In this document: in pieces, positions 34,701 to 46,922 of the stretch
Layout: each line of letters opens with the position of its first letter
Position numbering within the stretch: position 1 is the stretch's first letter
From: Helianthus annuus
Taxonomy: Eukaryota; Streptophyta; Magnoliopsida; Asterales; Asteraceae
Assembly: GCF_002127325.2 (NCBI RefSeq)
Contig: NC_035436.2
Coordinates: 27,229,354 to 27,293,353, forward strand
DNA length: 64,000 bases
Reading direction: 5' to 3'
Program-made: the position numbers and the translations under genes
Notes under the pieces: model-generated
What the model saw: the letters and a program-made list of their open reading frames with translations, nothing else
Databases searched by the model: none
Told to the model about the DNA's origin: nothing

Positions 34701-35573
34701 GTATGAAGAAAAACCACTGTTGCTACTTGGACTTTGATTAACTAATCCAGATGAGTTTTCTGCACTGAAAGCGGTTTGGACCTTCGGACTTGCTTCAACA
34801 TCCTGAACACTTCCTTTGTAATATATCTTGATGTCTTGTTGACCACTTGGATTGTTCATTCTAGCAATCTTTTGTTGTTCAAGATCTTGTCCTTCAATCT
34901 TTTCAATAAACTGGGAAATTGTCAATTTGTCATATTCTCCAGTGTTTTTTAAGATCATCAAATATGTACCCCATTCTTTCTGAGGTAAAGCATCTTCTAA
35001 TTTGTCAACCCATTCTTCTAGATCTTTGTTAATATCCAACAGAGACATTGATCTTACTAAATGACAATATCTTTCAATCAGCTTCTTTGAAGATTCTCCT
35101 GGCAAACTCATAAACAAGTCAAATTCTTTCTTTAACAATGATTTCTTACTCCTGATCATCTTCTCACTTCCCTCAAACTTAATTCGATGTGCTTCCCAAA
35201 TCGAATGTGAAGTATTATCATGTTGGAGTAATATAAAGATGTCTTCTTTCACAGCTTGCTGGAGTAGAGTTATCATCATCTTTTCTGCTTTATACATGTC
35301 TATCTCTTTGTCCGATAATTCAGAGATCGTTTTGATAACTCCCACATCAGTACGAGGTTTAACATACTTCTTCTCAATACATTCCCAAGACCTCAAATGA
35401 TTTGCTTGAACCCAATTTTCGAATCGATCTTTCCAACCATAATATTCCTCAATTCCCATTAGCCTCGGGGGTTTTTGCAAAGTTCCTTTTTCATTTTCCA
35501 TGTTCATGCTTTGAGAAATTGTAGCAGGAGTACTCGGGGCAGAAGCAAATGCGTTATAAAACTCTTCTTCCAT
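31742..35573 (-). pseudogene. gag: Copia-2 gag: long Gag with two CCHC knuckles, many stops
   Basis: ATG at 35573 starts a UBN2-type Gag (WVQANHLRSWECIEKKY, LLQHDNTSHSIWEAH). A TGA stops it near 34620. Beyond, homology to Copia-1 Gag continues with further stops (TAG near 34470, TAA near 34330). CCHC knuckle 1 (CFRCREKGHFKREC) is near 34286-34325, followed by open acidic segments (34104-33559, 33456-32689). CCHC knuckle 2 is near 32370-32413 and a basic segment at 32275-31742. The arrangement matches Copia-1 Gag over its whole length. Confidence 0.85.
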
Positions 35574-35589
35574 GTTTCAGTTTCAAAAA

Positions 35590-36035
35590 TTCACAACCAC
35601 AACCTGAAAAACAAATCTCAAACGAAAGGATAAGTTCAAACGAAATGAGATTTCACGCGAAATAGTGTTGGTACGAAATGGTCAATTTCAAACGAAATGG
35701 CTATTTCGTACGAAATGAAGGTCCAATATGTCCAATTCATGCGAAACGAGAGATGTTTCAAACGAAATGGATCTTTGATGCGAAATGAGCAATTTCACGC
35801 GAAATGACCTGCTATGCTATTTCGTACGAAATGACTCACACGAAATAGATGATTTAATGCGAAATAAACCTAATCTCAAGCGAAATGATGGTTCCGTACG
35901 AAATGGACTCTTGATTTCATATGAAATGGTTCAATCGATGATTTCGTACGAAATGAAGTGCAGATTCAAGTGAAATGGACTGCAAAGGTGATTTCGTGCG
36001 AAATGGGAGGCTTATTCCGTGCGATATGATGCTGA
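35590..36035. repeat. Short-word array in the gag leader of Copia-2 (CGAAATGG)
   Basis: About twenty copies of nnCGAAATG(G), several as full palindromes TTTCGTACGAAAT, stand 10-35 bp apart between the gag ATG and the primer site. The word differs from that of Copia-1, but the array occupies the same place. Confidence 0.9.
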
Positions 36036-36251
36036 TGTCATACTTTCGGCCAGATTTTTGTCCAATTGATCAATTTTTAGGTTGATTTTAGATCCAATTC
36101 TTTCAAGGCTTTGTTAAAACAGTATTACGCGTGTTATGAGAGAAAATTAGCCCATTTTAACCATGAAAACTTGTTTAATTTTGAAAAGAAGGTGTAGAAG
36201 TCAGAAATTTGATGAAATCAAGCTGAATTCGGTAAGAACTCCTCCTCCTGA

Positions 36252-36263
36252 GCACTGATACCA
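36252..36263 (-). other. Primer binding site of Copia-2
   Basis: The minus strand reads TGGTATCAGTGC two bases from the LTR, a one-base variant of the tRNA-Met site of Copia-1. Confidence 0.85.
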
Positions 36264-36265
36264 CT

Positions 36266-36677
36266 TGTAGGATCGTTTGCACGACCAAAATGAGTCGTTC
36301 AGAAGAGTTCTTGTCAATTCAAGAGGCGGAAACTAATGAATTGACTTTGAGACAGTTTGATATTCACTCTAATTGTCTTTTTTATTGATATAACAGCGTT
36401 TTACAACGAGTAGGCACTTCAGCAGCACTTCGGCTCTGGAATCGGAAAAGTTACAAATGAAAAGGTCAAGGCACATATATATAGGCAGTTGATTTCGTAC
36501 GAAATGGGCAAAACCCATTTTGTGTGAAATGGACCATGTCCATTTCGTGCAAAATGGTCTTGTTCCATTTCGTGCGAAATGGTCACAAACCCATATTTCT
36601 CGTATTTCGTGCCCAGATCTTTCTAATCTAGTACAAGACTCAATACAAGACGAAGTCGACAGACAAATGAACCAACA
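36266..36677 (-). repeat. 5' LTR of Copia-2
   Basis: 412 bp. It is ~50 bp longer than the 3' LTR because it holds additional CCATTTCGTGCGAAATGG-type words (36490-36592) between the same flanks. Confidence 0.93.
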
Positions 36678-39600
36678 CAAACCAAATAAGTACAAACAAT
36701 TGTCTTTGAAGTTTTAAAGTCGCAAAGGCACGAGTCCATCCTATGTGTTGCATGCAATCAACAATCGTCACATAATAGAACCTGAAATATATGTGAAAAA
36801 TAGTCAGCATAAAAAAGCTGGCGAGTACATAGGTTTTGTATGTCAAATTCATGGCTTTGAATTCATATTGCAATACCTCGTCCAACCTCGAGAGTCGACG
36901 GGTATAAATCTTGAAATCATAAAGTCTTTGATATTGCAATATGTTTTAATCAACTTTACAAGTTGATATAAGTAAAACAAAACCTTGTAGCCATGAATCA
37001 TGACCAAAAACATTTGTTTTGTAAAACCAAGTAGTAAATTGTCTTGAAAGTAAACATTGTATGTTTTATATCTTTAAGTAAACATCGTTGCGTGACATCG
37101 TTTGCAAACATTCGTTCAAGTGATCTAAATAATGATACGACATGTAACGTGATAAAAGCACTTATATATAGTAAGTACCAGCGGCGTATCCACCATGCTT
37201 TTATCACATTACACCCGTCTCGTTATCTAATCACTTACCATAAACCAATCGTCCAAATCGTCCGTGTTATCAATCAATTGTCATTCATCCGTATTATAAA
37301 CCATTTGTCATTCGTCTGTGTTAGTCAATCATCCTTGTTTTAATTGTGAAAACTTTTGGTCGTTCTTTAATGAATACATTCAAAGCTGTGTGACTCAACT
37401 ATACCACCCATGGGGTATCTTTAATAGACCCTGAAAGGCCACTTTAACTCGACTAACAAATTAACACATGATTTGTTAAAATAAAAGATTCGGCCGTTAC
37501 CCCAAACTATCCACCAAATCAAGTGGATAGCCCGATAACGGGATTGTCAGTCCTATGGTACCATAACATACTACTGTCGGCTTGATCAAAGTTAATGAAT
37601 GTCATTCGTGTTATGAATTAACGCACCAACAAGTTTGTTCATATTATTGAAATCGTCGTGTTTTATATAAACCATAATCTTTGTTTTTGAAAACTTGAAA
37701 AGCATTTAGCACGTATGAGTTACCCCATAACAATTGAAAGCATAAAAGAGGGGAGCTATGTACTTAATTGGGATTGTAAAGTATCCTTGAATCAAGTGAA
37801 ATATTAAAGCTTCGTACGTGTCCTAATGTGTCCTAACATCGGGTAACTATGTTAGAGTAACGGTACATAATCGGGGGAATTGGATAGAATGAGGTCTTGT
37901 AAACCAAATGAGTGTTGGAACTCATATGAAATGGTTTAACAAAGTCTACATTCTGATTTGGAATGAATCCTAAGTGTGTTTGACCCGTTATGACCCGTTA
38001 ATGTAGTTTACGCTACTTAAACGTGTCATTTGCGTAACTACGTGTTCGGATGGTTAAAAAAGTCCTATGATAAGTCTTAAATGCCAAAACATGTTTGAAA
38101 ATGCTATACTATCAGTTTAGGTGTCAAAAGTTTTGTCACATATGCTTAAATGTGATTTATGCATGAAAAAGGCATTTTGGTCATTTTCTATGGGCATCTA
38201 AACAACCTATCATACAACTAACCAAACCAAGCGACCATAAGGTATAACCTCTGGAGGTTATTCCCTATGTAACTATGGTTAAAAATATGTGTTTGGTCGG
38301 ATTCTAATGATCAACCAAATGGGTCGGATTCGTAAGTCAAAGCGGTGGTCAAACCGCTCGACTCACGACCCTAAAATAAGCACTAAAAAAGAAGTGATGA
38401 GATAAACGTGTCAAGACACATTTAACCAAGTTGAAAAACTAATTTGGTATCAAAACAAAGTGTTTTGATACCCGAAAATAGTTCCATCGTAAAATGCACA
38501 TACACGTGCATTTTGACCGAAACTTTGACTCGTCACTTCGACTAGTAAACGTGGTAATCTGCAGGTATAATCGCAAGGGATTATAACCATCGTGATTACG
38601 ATCACGTTGCAAAGTTTTACTGAACTTTGACTTGACCAAACAAGACTAGGATGAAAGATCTGAAATAAATAAATAACACTAGGAAGAACACTCACATGTG
38701 TTCTAGGATGAAAGATAACTCAGTTAGGAGGCATCCAAATGATGGTAGCTCTCCACTTAGAGCATTTTGAGATAACAAGAAAGGAATTAGCAAGAATTGA
38801 AGAAGTGATGAAGGCTATTTATTGTTATCTTGAACCCACAAGATCTTGACAAGTGTATTGAGTGTTGAGCAAGGATTGATAGGATTGCTACAAGTGTTAG
38901 GCCAAGAATTAAAGCCTTAGTCATCACACAAAATGCCCACGATAATTAAAAACTAGAAATGAAAATAAGTGCAGCAAGTTGATTCTCCACAAAACAACAT
39001 TCTGCCCAGGTTATGTGGTCGTGCCCCGCGACCAAAACACCCCCAGGGTGTCACGCCCCCTGAGCACTCTGCAGCTCAGTTTCATTTTTTTGGCGAAACA
39101 GGCCCCTACATCATTTTAAAGCGTTTTTGATGCGTTTAACCCATGTTAACCTCAAACTCAGGCTTCATAAGGACGTTAAAGCATAGGGGACTTGAAATAA
39201 GTCTGGAAATATGGTGGATGTCGGTTTGTTCGGCTGTACGGTCGCATTTTTCGCTTAATTACGACGAAAGCTCGAACGGACTCGAAAACGATCGAAATTA
39301 TGAAACAAATGATATTTTTGCATTCCTATCACTAAAATACAATATTTTAATGATTAAAAAAATATTTTGGATGTGCGTGTATGGTCTGTATGTAGAAATA
39401 CACAAATTTGCATACTTTCATAGTTTTGACGCTTTTAGTCCTTGTGATCGAATAAACATGATTTTGACATGCCAGACCCTTCGAAACTTATTTCTAAGTT
39501 ATATTAAGGGTATTTAGGGTATGTTTAACTAATTTTCTTGTTCCAGAGTGTAAGTTGCTACGAGAATTGGCAGACTTTTGTAGTTTGTCGTAAACAGTCC

Positions 39601-39741
39601 CTGTGATCGAATAAACTTGTTTTTTCTATACCTAACCCTTCAAAACTTATTTCTAAGCTATGTAAAGGATATTTAGGGTATGTTTATCTTATGCCACTGT
39701 TCTAGAGTGTACCTTGTGTTGAACTGCGTTTGCATAATAGT
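36678..39741. other. Noncoding remainder of the interrupted Ty3-type LTR/remnant
   Basis: No supported gene. The first part should continue the LTR split by Copia-2. A GC-rich word pair (GTGGTCGTGCCCCGCGACCA, then CAGGGTGTCACGCCCCCTG) lies at 39015-39062, in the style of the other LTR word pairs. 39437-39555 and 39600-39715 are an imperfect direct duplication (CTGTGATCGAATAAAC ... TATTTAGGGTATGTTTA). I could not place the 3' boundary of the LTR. Confidence 0.45.
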
Positions 39742-40811
39742 TTACCTAAAACTTCTAGAAAAGCTTCTCGAGAATTCGAAATTGTACAGGATATGAAATA
39801 CAAGATTCATTAGATTCGTAATTGCTAGAAATTGTATAATGTTCGTAAAGGCACAAACGTCACAATTTTCGGGAACGGGAACTTGTGTAGGAGGATCCGG
39901 CACCAAATCTGGACATATTGCACATCCGTCTTCTTTGATTAGCATATTGTGCAATATGATGCATGCATATACTATGCTATGTATTGTTTTCTTATTCATC
40001 GCACCAACCGGTCGGTTTAGTATGCCCCATCTAACCTTTAATACACAAAAAGCCCTCTCAACATCTTTTCTTGCCGATTCGTGCAACCTTTTGAACCCCT
40101 TTTCTTTAACGTCGACAAGAAATGAAGGAGCTTTCATGAAAACAAACAATGATGGGTAGATACCATCCATAAAAAGAGAGCCTTGTCTGTAATATCTTCC
40201 ATTAACATAGAATGGACAGAAGGGTGCGGTACCATCTGTTACGGTTTGAAACAACGGCGACGTGTGCAAAACATTGATGCCATTGTTTGAACCTGGAAGA
40301 CCAAAATATGAATGCCAAAACCATAAATCATTCGATGTCACCGCTTCATGTATAATGGTTGGTCTTTTGACGTCACCCCTAACACATGCCCCTCGCAACT
40401 CACTTGGACAATTTCTTCATTCAATATGTGTACAATCGATTCTATTGAGCATCCCTGGAAAATGCCATCTAGCCTCATGCGCGACATAAACACGTGAGAT
40501 GTCATGTCTTATAGGTTTTCGTAAAAACTCTTTACCATACAATTTTATGTTCACGTTACAAAAAAAAATTGCAAACATTCACGTGAAGTTCTTTCTGACA
40601 TAACTAAGTATGCATCAAATTCATCGGGAGGGTTACTTATTGCTAGTTGGCGAATGGCGGATATGCATTTTTGTATCGGCGTGGAACTTCGTTTGCCCCT
40701 CCCGTGGTAACATTCTTGAAACCATTCTTTAGTTGCTTCGATGTCTCCAAAATTTTTTAAAAATAAATCTTTTGGTAAACAAAACCGATCTTTAAACGTT
40801 TCGGCATTGTA
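39742..40811 (-). pseudogene. PIF/Harbinger transposase, C-terminal part (DDE nuclease)
   Basis: On the minus strand the frame from about 40811 gives RIDCTHIE (first catalytic Asp), MDGIYPSLF (second Asp) and ARKDVERAFCVLK (Glu). This is the DDE_4/HARBI1-type nuclease that cuts and joins element ends. There is an in-frame TGA at 40417-40419, where a Trp is usual in IDC.HWEW. The N-terminus continues at 48809-48622 on the far side of an Athila-like insertion. A frameshift lies near the junction. No terminal inverted repeat could be assigned. It is a dead transposase. Confidence 0.85.
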
Positions 40812-40816
40812 GACCG
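40812..40816. other. Target site duplication ACCGG (left)
   Basis: ACCGG is repeated at 48617-48621 on the other side of the Athila-like element. Confidence 0.93.
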
Positions 40817-42511
40817 GTGATGCGTGTTAGTGTATATATGTTTTTAGATATATATTTAAGCCCTTTTTACACTTTTAGCCAAGTTTTAAATTTATAAAGC
40901 ACGATATTTACTAACACTAAGCACACATATGGGCAAGTGCACCCATCGTGGACGTAGTATAGTGTTGGTAAGATACCGAGGTCGTCCAAGGACACAAGAG
41001 CTTTTAATACCGGTTTATCCTCAACGTCTAATCAAATCAAAAAGGTTAGAAAAATGTTTTAAACTAAGAAAAATAAAAACTAACTAAATGCTGAAAATAA
41101 AAATAAAATAAAAACAGATAGACAAGATGAATCACTTGGTTCCGACACGTGTATTAGTATAACCTTTGATTATTTTCGCACTTTTGCACTTGTTTAAGAG
41201 ATTATCTTAGTTATTGTAGTAGGCCCCTCTTTTGAAGGCGACGTTACCCTCAACCCAGTAGTTTGAGTCAACAAGGATACAATCCTAAAGGGTCGGATTA
41301 TTGAAAGATAATGAATTAAGTTATTAATGCAAATTATGGTAGGCCCCGCTTTTGGCGGTGACGTTACCCTCGGCTAAGTAGTCTGAGTCAGCAGGGATAC
41401 AGTCCTAAATAGCCGGGTTATAGTATTAATAGTAGTTAACTTATGAGGGGGTCAAAGAGTTTGGATCCCCGCCATCCAATACCTATGGGCATTGAAGGAG
41501 ATCCTACTAAATTTGACCCAGGTCCCAAGCAGGACCTCTAAACGCTGAACAAGGGCAAGACCCTTACCAAACCGTTCCCTTAACCCCCGACCAGGTAGCC
41601 AACATACCTCCATATAGACCGTGGAGATATGAATGGTGAAAATCTTTTATTTTATATAGATAGTAAAATAACGCCAAGACACCACGGACAAACGATAAGG
41701 AAAGATCACCTTCAACATAAGTAACTAGTTATTAAAGTCATTAATACAAAACCAAATAAAAAGTGCAAAAGATTAAAAATAAAAAGTATTATACTAAACA
41801 CTTGTCTTCACCAAGTGATGTAAGAGACTTAGGCAAACATGGCCTTGATTGTCAAGAACTCTTACGATCAATCTTGGATCCCGAGACGACTCACACACTC
41901 TACGATGGACAATGGATGATGGTGGTGGATGATGATGTTATGGTGGTGGTGGGTGGTGGATGAAGTGTGAGAGAGGTGGTGTGCCAAGGGATGAGAGAGA
42001 ATGAAGCCAAGCTCCTCTATTTATAGGCTGAACAGAAGGCTGGACACGGCCCCGTGTCCGCTGGACACGGCCCCGTGCCCGCCTGACACTCTCTCTCTTC
42101 ATTAATTGTAATTGCGAATTACAATTAATGCGCCTGCTGTACTTTCACCACGCCCCCGTGCTCGCTGGACACGGCCCCGTGGTGGGCAATGGAAGCTTCT
42201 ACTGGTTTGTCTTTTCTGCTGCTTCCTGGGCACGCCCCCGTGTTCGCTGGACACGGGGCGTGTTCAGACTCTGTTTCCTTCTTTTTGCCTTGGAAGGTGC
42301 CATTGAGGGTCCGGGCAGTCTACTTTTGTTCCTTTTCTTGTATTTATGGTAGAATTAGTGGTCTTTTTGCTTCTTTTGTGATTTTGAGCTCATTTCATCC
42401 TGAAAATACAAAAGGAAGACAAAAACACTCTTTTTCCAACATTAGTACTTAAAAAGGGTTAGTTTTATGCCTTAATTGATGTGTTTTATATGTTGCATTT
42501 TACACACATCA
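40817..42511 (-). repeat. 3' LTR of the Athila-like element
   Basis: 1695 bp; starts TGATGTGTG and ends CACGCATCA on the minus strand. 42033-42267 holds three pairs of the word CACGGCCCCGTG, e.g. GGACACGGCCCCGTGTCC. Small ORFs inside (42112-42452) overlap these words and are not regarded as genes. Confidence 0.95.
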
Positions 42512-44309
42512 AATACCCCCACACTTGAACTTTTGCTTGTCCTCAAGCAAAACTCTTTAAATGTGGCTTACACTCCCAAATAGAATAGGTAGAAGAGAAG
42601 TTTTTTTTTTTAGCTTGTCCTAGAGTGTCGGGAATCCAAGGTTTTTATAGGTTTTATTTTTAGTTATTTACAATCCTATTCGTTATGATTTATTTTGAAC
42701 TTTTCACAAGATAAACTACTTATTTGGGCATAACATGCCTTATTAAAATTCCATTTATATACAAGTTCACATACCTCACGGGAGATCACTCAACACTCGG
42801 CCGAAGGTGTATATTTTAGTGAATCACTCGAGAGCGGCACGGAACTTACGTCTTCCATAGGCTTGCCAAGCAATCAATCCTCCTCCTTTTTAACTTTTTA
42901 CCTTTGTAAATATCAAGAGGACTTTTGGGGTGAAGGCTTGGGTTTAAAGGTGGGTGGTTGGTTAGTGGTTAGTAAAAAGGGCGAAAATCGTAACAAGTCT
43001 CGGTTTTCGTAGAATACCTTGTTTTTAGTGACTTATTATTTTTGAAGTATTTCTTCAAACAAGCTTTTGTAGCTTTTGTTTGTTTTTGACTTCATCATCT
43101 ATTTTTTTTTTTTTTTTTTGTCACTTGAAAGGGCAAGTTGACGAAAAACCGAGCTTGTTACTAAAATAAAAGGGAAAAAAAATGAAAAAGGTTTTTGGTG
43201 GGTAAAAATGGTTTTTTGGGGTAATGAAATGAAAGGTTTAGGCTCAAAGGGGCTATCTAGGGGGATTTTGGGTAGGTAAAAAAAATGAAAAAAAATGGTT
43301 TTGAAAGAAAAATGGTTAGTCCTAATGCCTCCATCATTTACTTACTTGGGTTTAAGTTGGTAAGGACCTGGAATGTATCGTCGTGGCAAGTTCTAGATTT
43401 GTAAGGACCGAGCGGCTATTCACACAAGAAACGAAAAATGAGCATTTAATCTAAATATGTGTATTTTTATGCTCAATAAAGGCTCAAAACTCACTTTTGT
43501 GGGAATGGGTTTTTAATGTGACCAAGCATATATAATCGAATTTTAAACTAGATTTGTTATGCCGTTTCATAATTTTCTCATGTTGGTTCCTTTTTTTTTA
43601 TCACGACGCTATCGGTTGTAAACTTGTAAAAATATAACCTTTTTAGACTTGTTCTTCCCAACTTAAACTAAGACAAGTAAATAAAAAAAAATGAAAAAGT
43701 TTTTGAAAAAATTTGGGGTGTTTAGCGGTTCCAATAGAGTTTTGTGTAAGGCTTGTGTTTAGGATTTTGCAAAATTTCAAGGTTTTAGCATCCCCCCCAC
43801 ACTTAAATTACACATTGTCCTCAATGTGTCCAAAAACAATATTTTTGGGTGATTAAAATGTATAAAAGTGTGTTAAAAAGCAAATATTTATGTTACTGGC
43901 ACTCTGGACACGGCCCCGTGTTCACCGGGCACGGCCCCGTGGTCAAGTGCCAGTAACAAAAATTTCAGAATTGAAACAGAAGCCTGGACACGGGGGCGTG
44001 TCCGCTGAACACGGCCCGTGTCCAGTTACCTGAACTGGGTGATTTTTCTGCAGGGGCTTAGCACGGAGCCGTGTTGGTTGGGCACGGCCCGTGTTGAGCC
44101 TTCTGTGATGGAGATTTTTGTCGGGTTGCTCTGTTCTTCATGCATGGTTCCATTTTTCTCGTTCCCTTTTTCATCCATTACCACCATGAGTGTGTTTTAT
44201 TCTGCAAAAAAATTAAAAGATTAAACTAAACTAAACTAAGGATAGATCCGCGGAATGCCTCCGTGGTGCGCCACGTTTATAAGGGTCCTTGGCTAGACCC
44301 GATTTCTGG
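42512..44309 (-). other. 3' noncoding interior of the Athila-like element
   Basis: The polypurine tract GTTCAAGTGTGGGGGTATT (42512-42530, minus) abuts the LTR. A second, similar tract (AAGTGTGGGGGGGATG) is at about 43790-43805 (minus). Three CACGGCCCCGTG-type word pairs are at 43905-43945, 43983-44025 and 44059-44100. No supported ORF. Confidence 0.75.
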
Positions 44310-46520
44310 TTATATCTCTTTTGAGTGGAGTGCCTTGCTTCCCAAGTTACACCGTCGGAGAGCGGCATCCAAGCTTGAATCAATAACCTTCATGTAATTG
44401 ACCGGGTCGTCGTCCTCTATTTTCTTCCCAACTCCGAACTTCACCTCATCGTCCCCATACCTCAAAGTCAGTGTCCCTTCATTCATGTCTACCACTGCTT
44501 GTGCTGTGGCAAGGAAGGGTCTCCCTAGGATAAGGGGGACCTCGGTGTCTTCCTCCATGTCGAGTATGACAAAGTCAACGGGATAAACAAATTTGCTTAC
44601 CCTTACCAAGACATTTTCGATGACACCTTGTGGGAATTTGACTGATCGATCAGCGAGTTGTATGCTTATTTTTGTAGGGCTCGTGGTTCCCAAGCCAAGC
44701 CTTTTGAACATTGATGAGGGCATGAGGTTAATGCTAGCCCCTAAGTCGGCCAAGGCATTGCGAACGGGTGATTCCCCTATTGAACATGGAATCGTGAAAC
44801 TTCCGGGATCGATTTTCTTTTGGGGTAGTTTATTGAGTACGAGGGCAGAGCATTCTTCGCCTAAATTAACTAATTGCAAATTTTCAATTTTCTTTTTATG
44901 TGTAAGGAAGTCCCTCATAAATTTAGAGTATTTGGGCATTTGGGTTAGGACTTCGATAAAAGGAATATTGACATGCAATTGTTTTAACAAACTTTCGAAT
45001 TTTGCGAATTGCTCATTGGTTTTTTGACGAATTAACCTACCGGGGTACGCAACTCGAGGAGCCTTGATAGGCTCTGGTGATGGGGGAGAGTTCTTTTCCT
45101 GCGGATGTGTTGGCGTCGTTTCTTCCGCCGCTGGAGGTACTTCTGCAGGCCCTACGGTGCGGTTTCGAAGTGTGATGAGGTGAACTTGCGCCTTTGGGTT
45201 TGTTTCGGTATTGCTAGGTAATGCGCCTTGCGGTCTCTCGGAAAAATTTTGTGCTATGTTTTGAATGCTAGCTTGTTGATTCCTAAAATTAGATTCTAAT
45301 TGTAGAAATCTTTCCGAGTTTTTCTTATCAGTGTCGGAGATGAGGCGAGATATAGTATCTTCGAGCCTTTCTCGTCCACCTTGTTGTTGAGTGAAATTTT
45401 GTGACTCATTCCTTGATTGCTGAAAGTTTGTTCATTGGGTTTGTTGGTTACTACTATTGCCGGTTTCCCTCCAACCAAGGTTTGGGTGGTTTCGCCATCC
45501 TTGGTTGTAGGTTCCCGTTGGAGGACCCGACGGCCTAGGTCTATTATCAATGTAGTTTACCATTTCTTGTTGTTCGTCCGTTTCTTTCATGCAACTCCAA
45601 TTCTCATGTGACCCACCACACCCCTCACAAGCCATAACCGAGACTGTTTTTGTCATTTCTAATTTTTTTATTTTTGAAGAAAGGGCCTCGATTTGGGCTT
45701 GTAAAGAGGTGCTTTCGTCGACCTTATGGGCGCCCGGGGCGATAGACTTATTTCCCCGGGGAGTGTGCCATTGAAAATTGGTTTGAGCAATTTCCTCAAT
45801 TTGATTATATATTTCGTGTGGGCGTCGATTACCTAAAAGTCCCCCGGAGCTAGAATCAAGTGTCTGCCTAGTATGTGGCAACAATCCATTGTAGAAAGTG
45901 GATACTTGTTGCCATATTGCGAGGCCGTGATGGGGGCACTTGCGTAATAGCTCCTTGAACCTTTCCCAAGTTTCATATAAGGATTCCCCGTCCTCTTGTG
46001 AGTATGTATTAATTTCAGCCATTAATTTAGCAGTTTTAGAAGGAGGGAAATACTTATATAGAAATTTTTGGGCTAGTTCATCCCAGGTGTTTACCGATCC
46101 AGCTGGGAGGGTGTTGAGCCAAGCTTTCGCTCGGTCTTTCAGTGAGAATGGAAACATACGGAGGCGGATGGCGTCGTTTGATGCCCCATTGATCCGAAAG
46201 GTATCACATATTTCTAAGAAATTAGTTATATGTAGATGGGGATCCTCGTCCGCAAGCCCGTGGAAGGTTGCGGAGTTTTGGAGCATTTGTATCAAATGCG
46301 GTCGAAGCTCGAAGTTATTGGCTTCGACATTCGGAGCATTGATAGCGGCGCCTAGATTACCTACGGTGGGCCGTAGATAATCCATAAGGGTACGTTGGTC
46401 CGCCATTGGGGGTGGATCACCCGAAACCTTCTCTTGGTTTTTGGCTTTTAACCTTTTTCTGAGAAAGCGTTCGGGTTCTTCTAGCGGTTCTTTTATGTCT
46501 TTATTGGAACTGGAGCTCAT
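44310..46520 (-). pseudogene. gag-pro: Athila-like gag-protease, one premature stop
   Basis: ATG at 46520 opens a frame to 44310 (737 codons including the terminal stop), interrupted only by TGA at 45432-45434. The Gag part carries the retrotransposon Gag domain (FPFSLKDRAKAWLNTL, WERFKELLRKCPHHG) and a knuckle-like CEGCGGSHENWSC near residue 300. The protease part has ALADLGASINLMP, with Asp-Leu-Gly where most retropepsins have Asp-Ser/Thr-Gly; as I recall, this variant is usual in Athila. VILDMEEDTEVPLILGRPFL follows. The protein ends soon after the protease instead of continuing into RT. Gag packages RNA; protease matures it. Confidence 0.9.
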
Positions 46521-46584
46521 ACACTACGTGAGGATGGTGTCGGGTTCCAAGTCCTGCAATAAAAACAAAAAAGAATGTCGGTCA

Positions 46585-46800
46585 GAAGGTTCACCACGGC
46601 CCCGTGTTGAGCGAACACGGCCCCGTGGTCGGAAATACAGTGATTGTTTTCCAGATCCCAGTTACTGGAAGTTGGACACGGCCCCGTGTTGCACCGGCAC
46701 GGCCCCGTGGTCAGCCTTCTGTAACTTGAAAAACAAAAACTGCCAGTAACTTTGCTGAGCACGGCCCGTGTCCGACCAGGCACGGCCCCGTGCTGAGCTC
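46585..46800. repeat. Leader word array of the Athila-like element (CACGGCCCCGTG)
   Basis: Three pairs of the palindromic word (46591-46630, 46673-46715, 46758-46795) lie between primer site and gag ATG, with the same wording as in the LTRs. Confidence 0.92.
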
Positions 46801-46897
46801 TGCAGAAGCTAAAAAAAATAAAAAAAAATCCTAAAAAATTAAAGAAAAATAAAAATATGATTAGGCCGTTGATTCCTAACTTTCTTAAAATCCTTGT

Positions 46898-46916
46898 GTC
46901 CCCGGCAGCGGCGCCA
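46898..46916 (-). other. Primer binding site (tRNA-Asp type)
   Basis: The minus strand reads TGGCGCCGCTGCCGGGGAC, six bases inside the 5' LTR. It is close to the Athila/Tat site complementary to tRNA-Asp. Confidence 0.85.
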
Positions 46917-46922
46917 AAAACT

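Larger units (their letters stand above)
29261..36677 (-). mobile_element. Copia-2: Sirevirus-like Copia element lacking pol
   Basis: LTRs 29261-29622 and 36266-36677 are in direct orientation, with the 5-bp target duplication CAAAC at 29256-29260 and 36678-36682. On the minus strand the order is 5' LTR, tRNA-Met-type primer site, leader with a CGAAATG array, a long broken gag, a stub of the pol start (ELP... near 31790), then the conserved noncoding block and polypurine tract. Protease, integrase, RT and RNase H are absent, so it is a deletion derivative. The LTRs differ at about 17 of 360 aligned bases (about 5%) plus a ~50-bp indel, older than Copia-1. Confidence 0.92.

Noticed and set aside
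29123..39788. A complete solo Ty3 LTR from 29123 to TTGTACA at 39788
   Set aside because: The right boundary overlaps the transposase tail and no ACTTC duplication was found there, so only the left start is reported.
42112..42452. Three overlapping ORFs in the Athila-like LTR, repeated at 48217-48557
   Set aside because: They overlap in different frames, cover the GC-rich words and are identical in both LTRs only because the LTRs are.
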